Positions 55,302 to 55,829 of a stretch of DNA of 55,829 nt are shown piece by piece. Source of the DNA: Rhizobacter sp. (lineage in GTDB: Bacteria > Pseudomonadota > Gammaproteobacteria > Burkholderiales > Burkholderiaceae_C). Location: NCBI GenBank assembly GCA_023954175.1, contig JAMLIM010000015.1:1-55829 (forward strand), in the 5' to 3' direction. A model generated the notes under the pieces. The model was not told where the DNA came from. It searched no databases and worked only from the letters and a program-made list of their open reading frames with translations. Made by a program: the position numbers and the translations under genes. Every line of letters begins with the position of its first letter. Position 1 is the stretch's first letter.

Positions 55302-55829
55302 GTGTCTCAACTGCCTACTGTAGTCGTACCGAAAGCGCGCGCAGAACGCACGCGCATTCATGGCTGCTACCCCGCGCTGCTGATCGCCGCCGCGCTGATG
55401 ACTGCGGCCACCCCGGCCCGCGCCGTCGATGGTTGCCTCTTGCTGCTGTGCCTCGCGGCGCCAAGCTGGCGAGCGATCTCGCAATGCGTACCGCCTGTGA
55501 CGCAAGCCTTGCGCGATCTGGCGCGCGGTCGGCCGTTCCCGACCTGCGCCATGTCCGGGCCGGGCAACAAGGCCAGCCACCAGTGGTCGAGCGCCCCTGG
55601 CAACTGTCCGCCGCAGTACACGCGCGTCACGGAACTGGAAAGCGGTTTCGTCTACAGCTGCGACTACGACGGCGCCGTGTCCGTCCTCATCGACGGCAGC
55701 ATGTGGTCGCGGACTTGGTGGAACATGGGTGGCGCGACGGTGACCGAGTTCTCGCCAACGGCCAAGGCCACGTTGGGGAGTTGGGATACGCAGTTCGACG
55801 ACGACTACGCCGCCTGGCTGGCGTCGCTG
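55302..55829 (+). CDS. exported protein resembling conjugative-element accessory proteins, partial
   Basis: The gene runs off the right edge; 176 codons are visible. GTG 55302 has AGGAG 6 nt before it. A signal peptide (ALLIAAALMTAATPARA, residues about 25-41) leads to a Cys-rich mature start VDGCLLLLCLAAPSWRAI, then SQCVPPVTQALRDLARG and FPTCAMSGPGNKASHQW. From memory this start is typical of a hypothetical exported protein encoded in integrating conjugative elements of Proteobacteria; I cannot verify it here. If right, a genomic island begins close to the IS/selU junction. It is divergent from selU, with 92 bp between. Confidence 0.6.
   Translation, partial: MSQLPTVVVPKARAERTRIHGCYPALLIAAALMTAATPARAVDGCLLLLCLAAPSWRAISQCVPPVTQALRDLARGRPFPTCAMSGPGNKASHQWSSAPGNCPPQYTRVTELESGFVYSCDYDGAVSVLIDGSMWSRTWWNMGGATVTEFSPTAKATLGSWDTQFDDDYAAWLASL

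Overview
The window is very GC-rich chromosomal DNA with strong G/C third-position bias. Its gene families (PhnR-type GntR regulator, fused two-unit 2-aminoethylphosphonate permease, PEP-CTERM protein, LolCD next to tatD) suggest a betaproteobacterium, probably of the order Burkholderiales. This placement is an inference from gene content; no rRNA or other marker gene is present.

Layout. 0-4.5 kb: a cut-off beta-propeller gene, a creatininase-family protein, a membrane diguanylate cyclase, alanine dehydrogenase and a HAD-IB phosphatase. 4.5-28.2 kb: a large phosphonate-catabolism region. It starts with an aldehyde dehydrogenase and iron alcohol dehydrogenase pair, a PIN-like protein, a peptide-type binding protein broken by two one-base deletions, and a vapBC toxin-antitoxin pair. 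It continues with a glutamine-synthetase-family enzyme, phnW, a 2-aminoethylphosphonate (AEP) ABC transporter (phnS, phnT, fused permease), a CopD-like membrane protein, phnR, phnA, phnY, a Na/Pi-transporter-PhoU protein, a PhnZ-like HD oxygenase, an EamA-family protein and a DMGDH-like FAD/GcvT enzyme. 28.2-32.3 kb: AEC transporter, xerD, a lipoprotein alpha/beta hydrolase and rluF. 32.3-38.4 kb: a five-gene LolA-like/MacB-LolC-like/beta-barrel export operon divergent from a TetR gene. 38.5-50.9 kb: assorted metabolic genes, a PEP-CTERM protein, rhodanese/GST, lolC-lolD, tatD and a DNA glycosylase. 50.9-55.8 kb: an amidohydrolase lipoprotein, a complete IS630-type insertion sequence, selU (mnmH) whose 3' end lies inside that IS, and the start of a gene resembling integrative-element accessory proteins.

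How the genes work together. The phn genes give a complete route AEP -> phosphonoacetaldehyde (PhnW) -> phosphonoacetate (PhnY) -> acetate + Pi (PhnA), with uptake by PhnSTU. PhnW yields alanine from pyruvate, which the nearby alanine dehydrogenase could recycle. The Na/Pi protein could export surplus phosphate. The PhnZ-like and DMGDH-like enzymes suggest that hydroxylated or N-methylated phosphonates are also used. A divergent pair of TTGACA promoters with a GntR-like palindrome lies between phnS and the copD-phnR-phnA operon.

The main unexplained structure is a pair of long inverted repeats (13019-13612 and 20324-20838) that flank the whole transporter/phnR/phnA block, each next to its own short tandem-repeat array. 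They could be a dispersed intergenic repeat family or could allow inversion of a 6.7-kb segment.
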